Positions 36,068 to 45,707 are shown, counted from the stretch's first letter. The stretch is 64,000 nucleotides of DNA from UBA1858 sp045105615 (GCA_045105615.1 JBGCDS010000007.1:124001-188000); one strand, 5' to 3'. Notes: a model not told the origin generated them from the sequence alone. A program made the numbers and translations.

Positions 36068-37128
36068 TTGTTTAGAAATTTTTTGGCGTTGACTAATGTG
36101 CCGACAGAATCAAGTTCATAGCCGGGCAGGTTGCATATCTGTTCTGCAAAGGTGTGGGTTTTGATGTTGCTGATTAATGTTTTTATCGTTGATTTATCTA
36201 AGTCATCAGTTTTGCATGCGAGTACGTATTGCTCTGAGATGATAGGTATAAAGTCTAAGTTGAATTTCCTAGCTGCGTATTCAATGCCAAAGCCTATATC
36301 TGCTGCGCCACTGGCAACATGTGCTGCAATGGCGGTATGAGTATATTCTTCAGTGTTGTATCCATTGATTTGAGATTTTTCTATACCGCAACAATTCAAC
36401 AATTCATCTAATAAAATTCTTGTGCCTGCCGATTTTTGTCGGTTGATAAATTGAATAGAGGGATTAGTGAGCGCTGATAAATGTGTAATTGATTTGGGGT
36501 TGTTTTTTTGAACAATAAAGCCTTGTTTACGCAATACCATTCTAATTATGGTGTGTTTGGATTTAGATAATGTGCGGAAATGCTTGTTACCAATTTTCTT
36601 TCTTATTAATGGGTGAGTGCAAATATGAAATCCTGCGATGTCGCAGTGTTTGTTGATTAGTGAGTCTATTGCTTCTGCGCTTCCCATATACTTAATGTCT
36701 ATGGTGCTATCGTCTTGTTCTAATCTAGGAATCACGTCGATGGCGTAACCGTGACTAGCGTGAATTCTTAAGATATTTTCATTTTCTCCTAATAAGCTAT
36801 TTAATTCTCGATTGATCGTTGAGGCTAATGTACTAATGCTAGGCGTTAAGTGTGCGTCAATTAACCCTTCAGCCCAGACAAACTTCTCGCCTAACTCGGT
36901 TAGTCGAGTACCTTGGCCTTTGCTTTGTGTCACAAGTGGTTTGCCTAGTTGATCATTCCATTTTTTTAGAATGTTCCAAGCGTGACGATAAGAAATATTG
37001 GCCTGTTCTGCCGCCTTGGTTAGCTTGTGGTCTGATTGTAGGTGCCGCAGTAATTCAAACAGAATTGGATCGATCGGCCCAGTTTGGTCAGTGGAGAACT
37101 TCCATGATGGTGAGATTGATAATTTCAT
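36064..37128 (-). CDS. ModE/LysR-like HTH regulator with periplasmic-binding-type domain
   Basis: 354-residue one-component regulator. Seen: an N-terminal winged helix similar to ModE (LTKAAEQANISYRHAWNILKKW, about 37-58) and a C-terminal domain resembling substrate-binding proteins (PF12727-like: ASHGYAIDVIPRLEQ, then INRQKSAGTRILLDELL). Regulators of this layout often control molybdate or tungstate genes. It is divergent from an outer-membrane porin and a TupA-type protein, which fits oxyanion sensing. The 106-base divergent region has GTGCATA and TATTGCAC as a loose inverted pair, a possible operator. Confidence 0.82.
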   Translation of the reverse strand: MKLSISPSWKFSTDQTGPIDPILFELLRHLQSDHKLTKAAEQANISYRHAWNILKKWNDQLGKPLVTQSKGQGTRLTELGEKFVWAEGLIDAHLTPSISTLASTINRELNSLLGENENILRIHASHGYAIDVIPRLEQDDSTIDIKYMGSAEAIDSLINKHCDIAGFHICTHPLIRKKIGNKHFRTLSKSKHTIIRMVLRKQGFIVQKNNPKSITHLSALTNPSIQFINRQKSAGTRILLDELLNCCGIEKSQINGYNTEEYTHTAIAAHVASGAADIGFGIEYAARKFNLDFIPIISEQYVLACKTDDLDKSTIKTLISNIKTHTFAEQICNLPGYELDSVGTLVNAKKFLNN

Positions 37129-37234
37129 ATGAACATAAGTGCATAACTATACTGGTAAACTATATCATATTGCACAATTTATTAAGAAATCTACAATAGT
37201 GACTCCATTACTGCTGTTATAGATAAGAACATTA

Positions 37235-38653
37235 ATGCATAAGTATCAGGAAATCATACATTCCTCGCGCCAACCTTTATTATTAATCGGCATAGTCCTG
37301 CTAACTATTGTTGGTTATGCCCATGCTAGCAATCATCCCTGGTCGTTAGATTCTGCCTTTAGGTCACCTGACTGGCTGAGTATCAGTGGTGAGCACAGAG
37401 CTCGATATGAAACTCTCGATGAGCAATTTCGTGCTGGTGGCAATGGTGATGATCAAATTCTGGTGTTTAGAACCAATATCTTGGCTCGGGTAACATGGCA
37501 TCAATGGGAATTCGGAGTGGAATTATTAGATTCACGGCAAGCCCATGGAGATGACAGTACTCGAATAACTTCGGGTGATGTTAATCCACTTGATATTTTG
37601 CAGACCTACGCGACATGGAGCTACGTTGATCCACAAACGCAGGTGACTAGCCAGGTGAGGGTGGGAAGGTTCACGATGGATGTTGGTAGTCGTCGTTTAG
37701 TTGCGCGTAATAAATTTCGTAATGCAATTAATTCATTCACAGGATTAGATTGGCAGCGAACAACAGAGAAAGATGAACAGTTTCGTGCATTTTATACTTT
37801 GCCTGTTAATAGATTGCCCGCAGAGTTTGAGCGGAGACAGCACAATAGATCGGAAGGGGATGATCAAGATACAGAGGTTGCTTTCTGGGGCTTGTATTAT
37901 AAATTACCTAAACCAACTTTAAATGCGTGGAAAAGTGACGCCGAGCTGTTTTATTTTGGTTTGGATGAAAATGACACGCATAACCGGCCAACGAGAAATA
38001 GAGATATACATACTGTCGGTGGTCGTCTGTATCGAAAAAAAGTACGCAATCATTTTGACTATGAGTTAGAAGCGGTATATCAATTTGGTGAATCACGAGC
38101 GACCTCGGCTGAGGCAGATCGAGAAGATCTAGGTCATACAGCTTACTTTGCTCATGCAGAGTTAGGCTATAGTTTTGATGCGGGATGGTCGCCAAGATTA
38201 ATTGCACAGTTTGATTACGCTAGCGGTGATAGTGATCCTGATGACGGTGATAATAATCGCTACGATAGCTTGTTTAGTGTTAGACGTGGTGACTTTGGTC
38301 CACTCGGAATTTATGGTCCATTTGCGCGTGCCAACATTGTCTCTCCAGGATTGCGTTTGCAACTAAAACCTAGTTCGAAAGTTTCTATGTTTGTTGCACA
38401 TCGAGGTTACTGGTTGGCATCTGATCGCGATGCTTTTGTAGTTGCAGGGGTGCGTGATCCTGAAGGCGATTCGGGCAGTTATCTTGGGCAGCAGCTCGAA
38501 GCGCGTCTGCGTTGGGATATTTTTCCTGAAAATTTGCGTTGGGAAATTGGTGCGGCTTACCTATTTAAAGGTGGTTTTGCTAATGATGCCCCAAATGCTA
38601 ACGATCAAGGCGATTCTAATTTTTTATATAGCCAAGCCACTTTTTCTTTTTAA
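37235..38653 (+). CDS. Alginate-export-family outer-membrane porin
   Basis: 472-residue outer-membrane beta-barrel. Seen: an N-terminal signal segment (about 15-31), then ISGEHRARYETLDEQFRAG and repeated amphipathic strands with many Arg and Asp residues, and a C-terminal aromatic residue (ATFSF). The opening resembles the Alginate_exp (AlgE-like) family. It precedes tupA by 28 bases and faces the ModE-like regulator, so a role in uptake of an anionic substrate, perhaps tungstate or molybdate, is an inference. No alginate genes are nearby. Confidence 0.8.
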   Translation: MHKYQEIIHSSRQPLLLIGIVLLTIVGYAHASNHPWSLDSAFRSPDWLSISGEHRARYETLDEQFRAGGNGDDQILVFRTNILARVTWHQWEFGVELLDSRQAHGDDSTRITSGDVNPLDILQTYATWSYVDPQTQVTSQVRVGRFTMDVGSRRLVARNKFRNAINSFTGLDWQRTTEKDEQFRAFYTLPVNRLPAEFERRQHNRSEGDDQDTEVAFWGLYYKLPKPTLNAWKSDAELFYFGLDENDTHNRPTRNRDIHTVGGRLYRKKVRNHFDYELEAVYQFGESRATSAEADREDLGHTAYFAHAELGYSFDAGWSPRLIAQFDYASGDSDPDDGDNNRYDSLFSVRRGDFGPLGIYGPFARANIVSPGLRLQLKPSSKVSMFVAHRGYWLASDRDAFVVAGVRDPEGDSGSYLGQQLEARLRWDIFPENLRWEIGAAYLFKGGFANDAPNANDQGDSNFLYSQATFSF

Positions 38654-38681
38654 GTAACTCATTATTCTGGTGAAGTCAGTC

Positions 38682-39515
38682 ATGAAAAAAAATATAACCA
38701 TAATAACAATTAGCATTATTTTAATTGCCTCTCAATTAGCATTTATACGCATAGCCAATTCTGAAGAAACGCCATATATACTTTTGCAGTCAACAACCTC
38801 AACAAAAAACTCTGGTTTGTATGATTATCTCATTCCAAAATTCAAACAGGATACTGGCATTGATGTGCGAGTGGTTGCCGTTGGTACAGGCCAAGCATTA
38901 AGGAATGCGCGCAATGGTGATGCTGATGTTTTAATTGTCCATGCTAAATCACGTGAAGAAGAATTTGTTGCAGAAGGGTACGGCCTGAAGCGTCATGAAC
39001 TAATGTATAACGATTTTGTGGTGGTTGGGCCTGAATCAGATCCTGCCAATGTATTGCAAGCCAATAATGTGAAACAAGCATTGCAGAGTATCTCGCAAAC
39101 ACAATCAATATTTGTCTCTAGAGGGGATGATAGTGGCACGCATATTAAAGAATTGTCTCTATGGACTTTGGCGAGTGTCGATGCTGTAAAAGATAGTGGC
39201 ACCTGGTATCGAGAAGCAGGTGCTGGCATGGGGGCAACGTTGAATACTACGGTAAGTATGAATGGTTATACCATTACTGATCGTGCAACCTGGATTAGTT
39301 TTGGTAATAAGCAAAATCACGTATTGGTATTAGAAGGTGATCCGCCTCTGCATAATCAATATAGCGTGATCGCTGTGAATCCTGCTAAGCATTCTCATGC
39401 CAAAGTAACGCTGACTCAAACGTTTATTGATTGGTTGTTAAGCGATCAAGGTCAAACACATATTGCAGATTATCGAGTCCATGGTGAGCAATTGTTCTTT
39501 CTTAACGATAAATAG
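38682..39515 (+). CDS. tupA: TupA-like tungstate-binding periplasmic protein
   Basis: 277-residue exported solute-binding protein. Seen: a signal peptide (1-27), then QSTTSTKNSGLYDYLIPKF and VVAVGTGQALRNARNGDADV, the oxyanion-binding motifs of TupA, and FVSRGDDSGTHIKEL further on. I chose ATG 38682 with GGTGAAG six bases upstream; an in-frame GTG at 38670 would overlap that SD sequence. TupA normally works with permease TupB and ATPase TupC, but neither follows: the next gene is a sodium/solute symporter. Confidence 0.85.
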   Translation: MKKNITIITISIILIASQLAFIRIANSEETPYILLQSTTSTKNSGLYDYLIPKFKQDTGIDVRVVAVGTGQALRNARNGDADVLIVHAKSREEEFVAEGYGLKRHELMYNDFVVVGPESDPANVLQANNVKQALQSISQTQSIFVSRGDDSGTHIKELSLWTLASVDAVKDSGTWYREAGAGMGATLNTTVSMNGYTITDRATWISFGNKQNHVLVLEGDPPLHNQYSVIAVNPAKHSHAKVTLTQTFIDWLLSDQGQTHIADYRVHGEQLFFLNDK

Positions 39516-39603
39516 CCTGTAATGTCTAATAATGATTTGTAAATTGTAATAAGAGAGTTAAAACTAGGGTCTTAATCTAATGAATTAATTAACCCATAGA
39601 GGA

Positions 39604-40974
39604 ATGATGGAATTTATATTATTTGCCATCGTAGGTATTACCGCGCTTATTTCAATTATGTTGCTACCTAATGTTTGTAGCGAACATTCATTCTTCTCTG
39701 GCGTCTCTCCTGATGGAAGACAGCCCAGCACTCTTACTTTAACCTTCTCGCAAGTCACAACTTGGATTTTCGCCAGGTCATTAATGAATGCAGCCATTCT
39801 TGGTTACTATTATGGTATTTGGGGAACGCTGGCCTATGCTGGTTATTATTTATCATTCTTAACTGGTTGGAAAATTATTGAAGGAATACGTTTTAAGCAG
39901 GGTTTTGAAAGCCTGCATGCGTTTCTATATCAACGATTTGGTCGAGTAGGTGTATCTTGCTACAACGTGGTGGTGATTATTCGTTTGATTAGCGAGGTAT
40001 TCGCTAATTTGCTTGTGGTAGGAATGTTATTTGGTTTGGCTGGTACCAATATGTACGGCATTGCTATTGTTGGATTTTCAGCGGTTGTGCTGTTCTATTC
40101 TATGCTTGGTGGTTTACATGCTTCATTGAAAACAGATGTATTTCAAATGAGTATGTTTATCGCCGTGTTGCTTATATTGATGTTAGCTGTATTTGATAGC
40201 GGTCAATTCTCACTAACGGATCTAAAATTTATTAGTTTTGAAATTGGCGAGCCTGGTCCAGTATTATTGCTTGTTGCGTTTTTGCAAATATGGAGTTACC
40301 CCATGCATGATCCAGTGATGATGGATCGAGGCTTTCTTGCAGACCGTGACACGACTAAGAAGAGTTTTCTAAATGCTGCTTGGATAAGTATTATATGTAT
40401 TATCGCATTCGGTTGCTTAGGTGTTTTAGCTGGAGCCAATGCCTTGGAAGGTGATGATATGAATGCGGTATTAATGCGCATGTTAGGCGAATGGCCGATG
40501 TTGTTGTTATCTGTTGCATTGATTGTTTCAGCCATGTCTACGTTAGACAGTAGTTTGTCGAGTGCGTCTAAATTGATTGCACTGGATATGAAGCTAGTGT
40601 CTCCAAATGTATTCAACGGACGTTTAGTGATGTTGGTGTTTATGTTACTAGGCGTGCTTTGTGTGTTCTGGGGGAATAAGGATCTATTCAGTGCGGTGGC
40701 AGTGAGTGGAACCGCGTCTTTATTCTTAGCGCCAGTGGTATTCTTTTCTATCTTCGCGAATAAAGATAATGTGCCAGTGTGGAGTTTGTTGATTTCATTT
40801 GTACTCGCAGTGCTTGGCGCAACTATTTATTTTCTAGAGTCTTCTGGTCATACCGCATGGTTGGGCGATATTCATAAATATACTAAGTTGTTGTATATCT
40901 CTGCATTTGTGTTGGTGGTTGGCTGCGGGGCATTCTGGTTGGGGATTAAAACTAATCGATTGAGCGCTTCGTAA
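39604..40974 (+). CDS. Sodium/solute symporter-family transporter
   Basis: 456-residue protein with about 13 hydrophobic helices. Seen: LTFSQVTTWIFARSL in helix 1-2, YSMLGGLHASLKTDVFQM, and VSAMSTLDSSLSSASKL, which carries the Ser pair of the SSF sodium site. The substrate is not visible. Its 3' end overlaps the convergent aguB by 23 bases, which places it beside agmatine/putrescine genes; transport of an amine or of an anion linked to tupA are both possible. ATG 39604 and 39607 are equally plausible starts. Confidence 0.82.
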   Translation: MMEFILFAIVGITALISIMLLPNVCSEHSFFSGVSPDGRQPSTLTLTFSQVTTWIFARSLMNAAILGYYYGIWGTLAYAGYYLSFLTGWKIIEGIRFKQGFESLHAFLYQRFGRVGVSCYNVVVIIRLISEVFANLLVVGMLFGLAGTNMYGIAIVGFSAVVLFYSMLGGLHASLKTDVFQMSMFIAVLLILMLAVFDSGQFSLTDLKFISFEIGEPGPVLLLVAFLQIWSYPMHDPVMMDRGFLADRDTTKKSFLNAAWISIICIIAFGCLGVLAGANALEGDDMNAVLMRMLGEWPMLLLSVALIVSAMSTLDSSLSSASKLIALDMKLVSPNVFNGRLVMLVFMLLGVLCVFWGNKDLFSAVAVSGTASLFLAPVVFFSIFANKDNVPVWSLLISFVLAVLGATIYFLESSGHTAWLGDIHKYTKLLYISAFVLVVGCGAFWLGIKTNRLSAS

Positions 40975-41827
40975 TATCATTATAAGCGTCAATACGTCGG
41001 TCACGGAAATATGGCCAGGCTAATCGCTGTTGTTCTGACTCAGTCATATCTATTTCGGTAATAACAGTTTCATTATTGTTGTTTGAGCATGTGGTAATTA
41101 CTTTGCCTCTGGCATCACAGGCAAAGCTGTTCCCCCAAAATTCAATGCCATCAGTTTGCTTGCTAGGATCATTTTCATGGCCAACACGATTAACGCAAAT
41201 TAACGGTAAATTGTTAGCAATAGAATGGCTACGCTGGATAGTGATCCATGCATCGAGCTGGCGTTGTTTTTCCTCTTCATTATCATTCATGTCCCAACCT
41301 ATCGCAGTAGGGAAAATTAAAATCTCTGCGCCTGCTAATGCCGTTAAGCGTGCTGACTCTGGGAACCATTGATCCCAACAGATGAGAATTCCTAATGTAC
41401 CAACACTGGTTTTAATCGGTGTAAAACCTAAGTCCCCAGGCGTGAAGTAATATTTTTCATGATAGCCAGGGTCGTCAGGGATATGCATTTTTCGATAATG
41501 TCCCGCTAGGCTTCCATCACTTTCTAATACAATGGCAGTGTTGTGATATATGCCGTTGCCACGTTTTTCAAATATTGACCCGACTATCACTATGTTGTTT
41601 TTCTTTGCGCAAGCAGCAAGGGCTGATGCAGTGTTGCCATCTAAAGTTTCAGCTAGATCAAAATGATGTTGGGATTCTGTTTGGCAAAAATATAAAGAAC
41701 TATGCAACTCTTGCAATACGATCAACTGTGCACCCTGTTGGGCAAGTGTGTCGATTTGATCTAGCGTATAGCTAAGATTCTCGTTGATATCTTCGTGGTT
41801 GCTATGTTGTATTAATCCCACTTTCAT
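40952..41827 (-). CDS. aguB: N-carbamoylputrescine amidase
   Basis: Nitrilase-family enzyme that hydrolyses N-carbamoylputrescine to putrescine, CO2 and ammonia. Seen: 291 residues, Glu in VLQELHSSLYFCQ, Lys in HYRKMHIPDDPGYHEKYYF, and the nucleophile Cys in GILICWDQWFPESAR, plus FPTAIGWD. The ATG overlaps the aguA stop by four bases, so the pathway enzymes are co-translated. Confidence 0.94.
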   Translation of the reverse strand: MKVGLIQHSNHEDINENLSYTLDQIDTLAQQGAQLIVLQELHSSLYFCQTESQHHFDLAETLDGNTASALAACAKKNNIVIVGSIFEKRGNGIYHNTAIVLESDGSLAGHYRKMHIPDDPGYHEKYYFTPGDLGFTPIKTSVGTLGILICWDQWFPESARLTALAGAEILIFPTAIGWDMNDNEEEKQRQLDAWITIQRSHSIANNLPLICVNRVGHENDPSKQTDGIEFWGNSFACDARGKVITTCSNNNNETVITEIDMTESEQQRLAWPYFRDRRIDAYNDITKRSID

Positions 41828-42891
41828 TGCTTGTGCTCGAGTTCAGTGTTTTGGGTGATTACATTCTTGGGTATATGTAATGTTGCGCAGTGTAGACTGC
41901 CGTATTGTTTTAATAAAGGCATGGTGTTTAATCCAATTACCTTTCTATCAGGACATGCGCGCGCCAATATGTCTAATGTCGATTGGTCATGTTCGTCGTC
42001 ATGCATAGGGACGAGAATAGCGTCGTTAATAAATACAAAGTTAGTATAGCTAGCTGGTGCAAAAGTGTCTTTGTCTAGCTCGATTAACTTCTTGGGAAGC
42101 GGTAGAGGTATTAGTTGATACGGTTTTCCTTGCTTAGTTGTTAAAGCGCTTAACTGCGTTTTTAATAATAGTAAGCATGAATGATTTGGGTGGTCTGAGT
42201 CATCACAGGTTGCATAAGCGATGGTGTTGTCATCAATGAACCTTGCTAGTGTATCGATATGCCCACCAGTATCATCACCAGAAAGCGGTGGAACGTCTAC
42301 TGTTAAAATCCGTTTTACAGATAACTCATGCTTAATCGACTCGATTAACTCATCATTGCTAATGCTTTCTTTTTTCATATTGCGTTTCACGCAAGCAATG
42401 TTGGTTAACAGTGTAGCATTACTGTCAAATTCTAAATTGCCACCCTCAATCACTAAAGGCGTGCGATGGTACTGGCATTGTTCACTTGCAGCTATTTTAT
42501 ATAGGGTTTCAGAAAATAAATTATCTAAGCGGCAAGCATACTGTTCACCCCAGGCATTAAATTCCAGATCAAGATATTGATACTCTTTATCCCCTAGTAA
42601 TATCTGAGGTCCATAGTCACGCACCCACGTATCATTGGTTTCAATATTAATCATGATGATTCTCTGCATATTGCAGTTATGCTCACGACATAATTGGTTA
42701 ATATGAAGCTTATGTTCTTGATTGAAATATATGATGATGACATCTTGAAACTGAGAAATAGCCTGTGTCATTTCTAAATAGCTAATGGAGACTTCGTCTA
42801 GCATGTTTGCCCAGTCCGAATATCGGTGAGGCCATACTAATATTGTGGCACCTTGATTGTGCCATTCTGGAAGAGGGAAATAATTATTCAC
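41824..42891 (-). CDS. aguA: Agmatine deiminase
   Basis: Converts agmatine to N-carbamoylputrescine, the step before AguB. Seen: 355 residues of the guanidino-modifying fold, WPHRYSDW near the start, TWVRDYGPQ, EGGNLEFD, the catalytic His in GDDTGGHIDTLARF, and the nucleophile Cys in SLHCATLHIPK near the C-terminus. Together with aguB it forms the two-gene agmatine-to-putrescine pathway. No speA arginine decarboxylase is in the window. Confidence 0.94.
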   Translation of the reverse strand: MNNYFPLPEWHNQGATILVWPHRYSDWANMLDEVSISYLEMTQAISQFQDVIIIYFNQEHKLHINQLCREHNCNMQRIIMINIETNDTWVRDYGPQILLGDKEYQYLDLEFNAWGEQYACRLDNLFSETLYKIAASEQCQYHRTPLVIEGGNLEFDSNATLLTNIACVKRNMKKESISNDELIESIKHELSVKRILTVDVPPLSGDDTGGHIDTLARFIDDNTIAYATCDDSDHPNHSCLLLLKTQLSALTTKQGKPYQLIPLPLPKKLIELDKDTFAPASYTNFVFINDAILVPMHDDEHDQSTLDILARACPDRKVIGLNTMPLLKQYGSLHCATLHIPKNVITQNTELEHKQ

Positions 42892-42958
42892 TGCTAGGCG
42901 AAATATAGAGTAGAACGCCTAGCTATTATTCATTGTTGCGTGGGAAATGCCCAGTGAT

Positions 42959-43246
42959 TTAATGGCTAGACGAAACTACTGAATGCAGCACATAGTTGTG
43001 CTCAAAAAATACTGAGTAGCCGGGGTAATCCCAACGGTAAATTGCTGGCTGACCGGTTGGGCCGCTAATGGCTGTTGGTGAACCAAAATTAGATTCCACC
43101 TGGCTTTTGGTCATTCCGCGAGCGGGTGCTGAATTACTAGTCACCACTTGAGGTGATTCAGATGGCATCTTGATAACATCTGCCTGCGCAGTAACAACGA
43201 TAACTAATGAGAATGCGATACAATAACGAATAGCTTGAGCAATCAT
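42959..43246 (-). CDS. Small exported protein of unknown function
   Basis: 95-residue protein. Seen: a signal peptide (MIAQAIRYCIAFSLVIVV, cleaved near TAQA) and a compact C-terminal part, RGMTKSQVESNFGSP, then YRWDYPGYSVFFEHNYVLHSVV. The RGMTxxQVExxFGxP pattern recalls BamE/SmpA-type small envelope proteins, but I cannot assign it. I chose ATG 43246 with AGGATA upstream; an ATG at 43264 lacks an SD sequence. Confidence 0.7.
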   Translation of the reverse strand: MIAQAIRYCIAFSLVIVVTAQADVIKMPSESPQVVTSNSAPARGMTKSQVESNFGSPTAISGPTGQPAIYRWDYPGYSVFFEHNYVLHSVVSSSH

Positions 43247-43458
43247 GGATATATCCTGTTTCAATGTTGTCGTAACTATATCACCCAGTTGATTTTTCGA
43301 GCAGGGATGTAGGGCGAAAAAGGGATAATTCGAAGCTTTTTTCAGACTAATGACCGCAAATAGTATGAGTTCATTTGGAAATGAGTGCCTTCACTATTCT
43401 TAATAAAATAAACTTATATAAAACAATAGAATAGCTACTAAATTTAAAGTAAATAATA

Positions 43459-44706
43459 ATGTTTAAACCCTTAGAATTATTCATCGGTTTGCGCTATCTG
43501 CGAGCCAAGCGGCGCAATCACTTTATTTCATTCATTTCTCTGACCTCTGTTTTAGGAATTGCGTTGGGCATCATTGTGATTATTACCGTGTTATCGGTGA
43601 TGAATGGATTTCAGACTGAAGTGCGAGACCGCATGCTGCGCATGACAGCACATGCCAATGTACTTGAATTAGATGGAACACTAGATGACTGGCAACAGGC
43701 AACAAAGGCAATAAGTCATGTTGATCAAATTGTTGGTACTGCACCCTATGTAGAAGGCCAGGCGATGGTAGTGAAAGGCACCCAAGTCACCGGAGTGTTA
43801 TTAAGCGGAATAGATCCGGTGTTAGAAACCGAGGTGTCTGAAGTTGGAAATTTTATGCTTGAAGATGACCTTAATGTACTACAACCAGGGAAATTTAAAA
43901 TTCTAGTCGGTAGTGAGCTGGCAAGGTTCCTAGGCGTGAGAGTAGGAGGGAAAATTACTGTCATCACTCCTGAAGCTTCTGTCACTCCGGCGGGTATATT
44001 GCCGAAGCTAAGAAGATTTACTGTCGCAGGCATATATGAAGTGGGCATGAATCAATTTGATCGTAATACCGCTATTATTCATATTGAAGATGCCAAGCGT
44101 TTGTATCGCCTCGATGACAAGGTCACAGGTTTGCGATTGAAATTGTCTGATTTGTTCCTGGTGCCTGAACTGACACATAAGTTAAACCAAGATTTACAGG
44201 GTAAGCTATGGGTGACTGATTGGACTAAACGTCATCAAAACTTTTTCCGTGCAGTGAAAATGGAAAAGACCATGATGTTTATTATTATGACGCTGATTGT
44301 CGCAGTGGCTGCATTCAATGTTGTGTCTATGTTGATAATGGTGGTGACAGATAAACAATCTGATATTGCAATATTACGCACCTATGGTGTGTCATCTCGC
44401 AGCATACTGTGGATCTTTATTATCCAGGGTAGTTTGATTGGTTTTGTAGGCACATTGTTAGGTGTGATTGGTGGGCTTGCGTTAGCATCTAACTTGGAAG
44501 TGATTGTTTCCTCAGTCGAACAATTATTTGATCTGAAAGTGTTATCACCAAGTGTTTACTATATTAGCGATCTTCCATCTGAAGTGCGTTCTGGAGACGT
44601 TATTTACGTCGCGTGTATTTCATTCTTCTTAACAGTGCTGGCAACACTTTATCCGGCCCGCAAAGCAGCAAAGACAGAGCCTGCAGAAGCCTTGAGGTAT
44701 GAATAA
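43459..44706 (+). CDS. lolC: Lipoprotein-releasing permease LolC/LolE
   Basis: Inner-membrane permease that releases outer-membrane lipoproteins to LolA. Seen: 415 residues, ELFIGLRYLRAKRRNHFISFIS at the N-terminus, one helix (about 24-48), a large periplasmic domain, three C-terminal helices and EALRYE at the end. Only one LolC/E gene is present here, so the transporter may be a homodimer of this subunit, as in species with a single LolF-type protein, unless lolE lies elsewhere. Stop and lolD start overlap as TAATG. Confidence 0.93.
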   Translation: MFKPLELFIGLRYLRAKRRNHFISFISLTSVLGIALGIIVIITVLSVMNGFQTEVRDRMLRMTAHANVLELDGTLDDWQQATKAISHVDQIVGTAPYVEGQAMVVKGTQVTGVLLSGIDPVLETEVSEVGNFMLEDDLNVLQPGKFKILVGSELARFLGVRVGGKITVITPEASVTPAGILPKLRRFTVAGIYEVGMNQFDRNTAIIHIEDAKRLYRLDDKVTGLRLKLSDLFLVPELTHKLNQDLQGKLWVTDWTKRHQNFFRAVKMEKTMMFIIMTLIVAVAAFNVVSMLIMVVTDKQSDIAILRTYGVSSRSILWIFIIQGSLIGFVGTLLGVIGGLALASNLEVIVSSVEQLFDLKVLSPSVYYISDLPSEVRSGDVIYVACISFFLTVLATLYPARKAAKTEPAEALRYE

Positions 44707-45407
44707 TGGATGCTGTTGACAATAACGCTATAAATCATGTAATAGAAGTAAGCACCTTAAGTAAAAGCTTTCATGATGGTGATCTCAATGTCACGGTGCT
44801 GAATAATGTTAACTTTTCATTAAAAGCGCGTGAGCGTATTGCCATTGTTGGCACTAGTGGTAGTGGTAAAAGCACATTGTTGCAACTGCTTGGAGGCTTA
44901 GATAAACCTAGCAATGGTGAGGTGATATTGTGTGGTAACAAGCTAAATAATCTTGCTGATAATGTGCGTGGAAAATTGCGTAACCAATATTTGGGGTTTA
45001 TTTATCAGTTTCATCATCTGCTGCCTGAATTCACCGCATTAGAAAATGTTGCTATGCCGCTAATGGTGCGCAACGAATCAGTCAAAAAAATCCAACAACA
45101 GGCTGAAGAGATTTTAGCTCGTGTTGGTTTGAAAGATCGTATTCAACACAAGCCAAGTGAACTGTCTGGCGGTGAGCGTCAACGTGTCGCCATAGCGCGA
45201 GCATTGGTGACACAGCCAAAAGTAATTCTTGCGGATGAACCCACTGGTAACTTGGATAGTAAAACCGCAGCGCAGGTGTCAGAAATTATGATGGAATTAA
45301 ATGATGAGCTGGATACAGCCATTGTTATGGTGACTCACGATATGGGGTTGGCTGAAACCATGGATACTGTTTACGAATTAAAAGATGGCGTGCTGACAAC
45401 GGCATAA
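44706..45407 (+). CDS. lolD: Lipoprotein-releasing ATPase LolD
   Basis: ATP-binding subunit of the Lol exporter. Seen: 233 residues, Walker A GTSGSGKSTLLQLLGGLD, Q-loop YQFHHLLPEF, signature LSGGERQRVAIARAL and Walker B ILADEPTGNLD. YQFHHLLPEFTALENV is characteristic of LolD. Translationally coupled to lolC. Confidence 0.95.
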   Translation: MDAVDNNAINHVIEVSTLSKSFHDGDLNVTVLNNVNFSLKARERIAIVGTSGSGKSTLLQLLGGLDKPSNGEVILCGNKLNNLADNVRGKLRNQYLGFIYQFHHLLPEFTALENVAMPLMVRNESVKKIQQQAEEILARVGLKDRIQHKPSELSGGERQRVAIARALVTQPKVILADEPTGNLDSKTAAQVSEIMMELNDELDTAIVMVTHDMGLAETMDTVYELKDGVLTTA

Positions 45408-45408
45408 C

Positions 45409-45654
45409 ATGGAGGCTTGGACGGTTTATATTTTAGAGTGTAAAGATAAAACACTCTATACCGGCATTACTAATAATCTAGAGCGCAGAATTCATCAACA
45501 CGAATCTGGTCAAGGTGCTAAATATACAAAAGGGCGCGGACCATTCCTTGTTATCTATACAGAAGAGTTTGCAGAAAAAGGCTTAGCCTTGAGTCGCGAA
45601 CATCAAATCAAGCAGTTAAATAAAAATCAAAAGTTAGCGTTAACGATAAATTAG
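45409..45654 (+). CDS. GIY-YIG domain protein (YhbQ-like)
   Basis: 81-residue single-domain protein. Seen: VYILECKDKTLYTGITNNLERR, which carries the Tyr, Gly and Arg of the GIY-YIG nuclease fold, followed by H-Q-H and ALSREHQIKQL with the catalytic-type Glu. The family acts on DNA or RNA; the cellular role of YhbQ-like proteins is poorly known. It begins one base after the lolD stop and is likely co-transcribed. Confidence 0.9.
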   Translation: MEAWTVYILECKDKTLYTGITNNLERRIHQHESGQGAKYTKGRGPFLVIYTEEFAEKGLALSREHQIKQLNKNQKLALTIN

Positions 45655-45665
45655 ATGTTCCGTGG

Positions 45666-45707
45666 TTGATTTAAATCAAGGCTGATATTCGCGCTAGCTA
45701 GTATATT
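45666..45707 (+). promoter_or_regulatory. FNR/Anr-dependent class II promoter
   Basis: A perfect FNR box, TTGAT-TTAA-ATCAA, lies at 45666-45679 and a -10 element, TATATT, at 45702-45707. If transcription begins near 45714 the box is centred at -41.5, the textbook position for FNR activation. The downstream gene is the PhyH-type oxygenase at 45874, leaving a leader of about 160 bases that contains TAACTGG and CCAGTTA as a possible stem and a 31-codon frame at 45744-45839. Confidence 0.75.
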
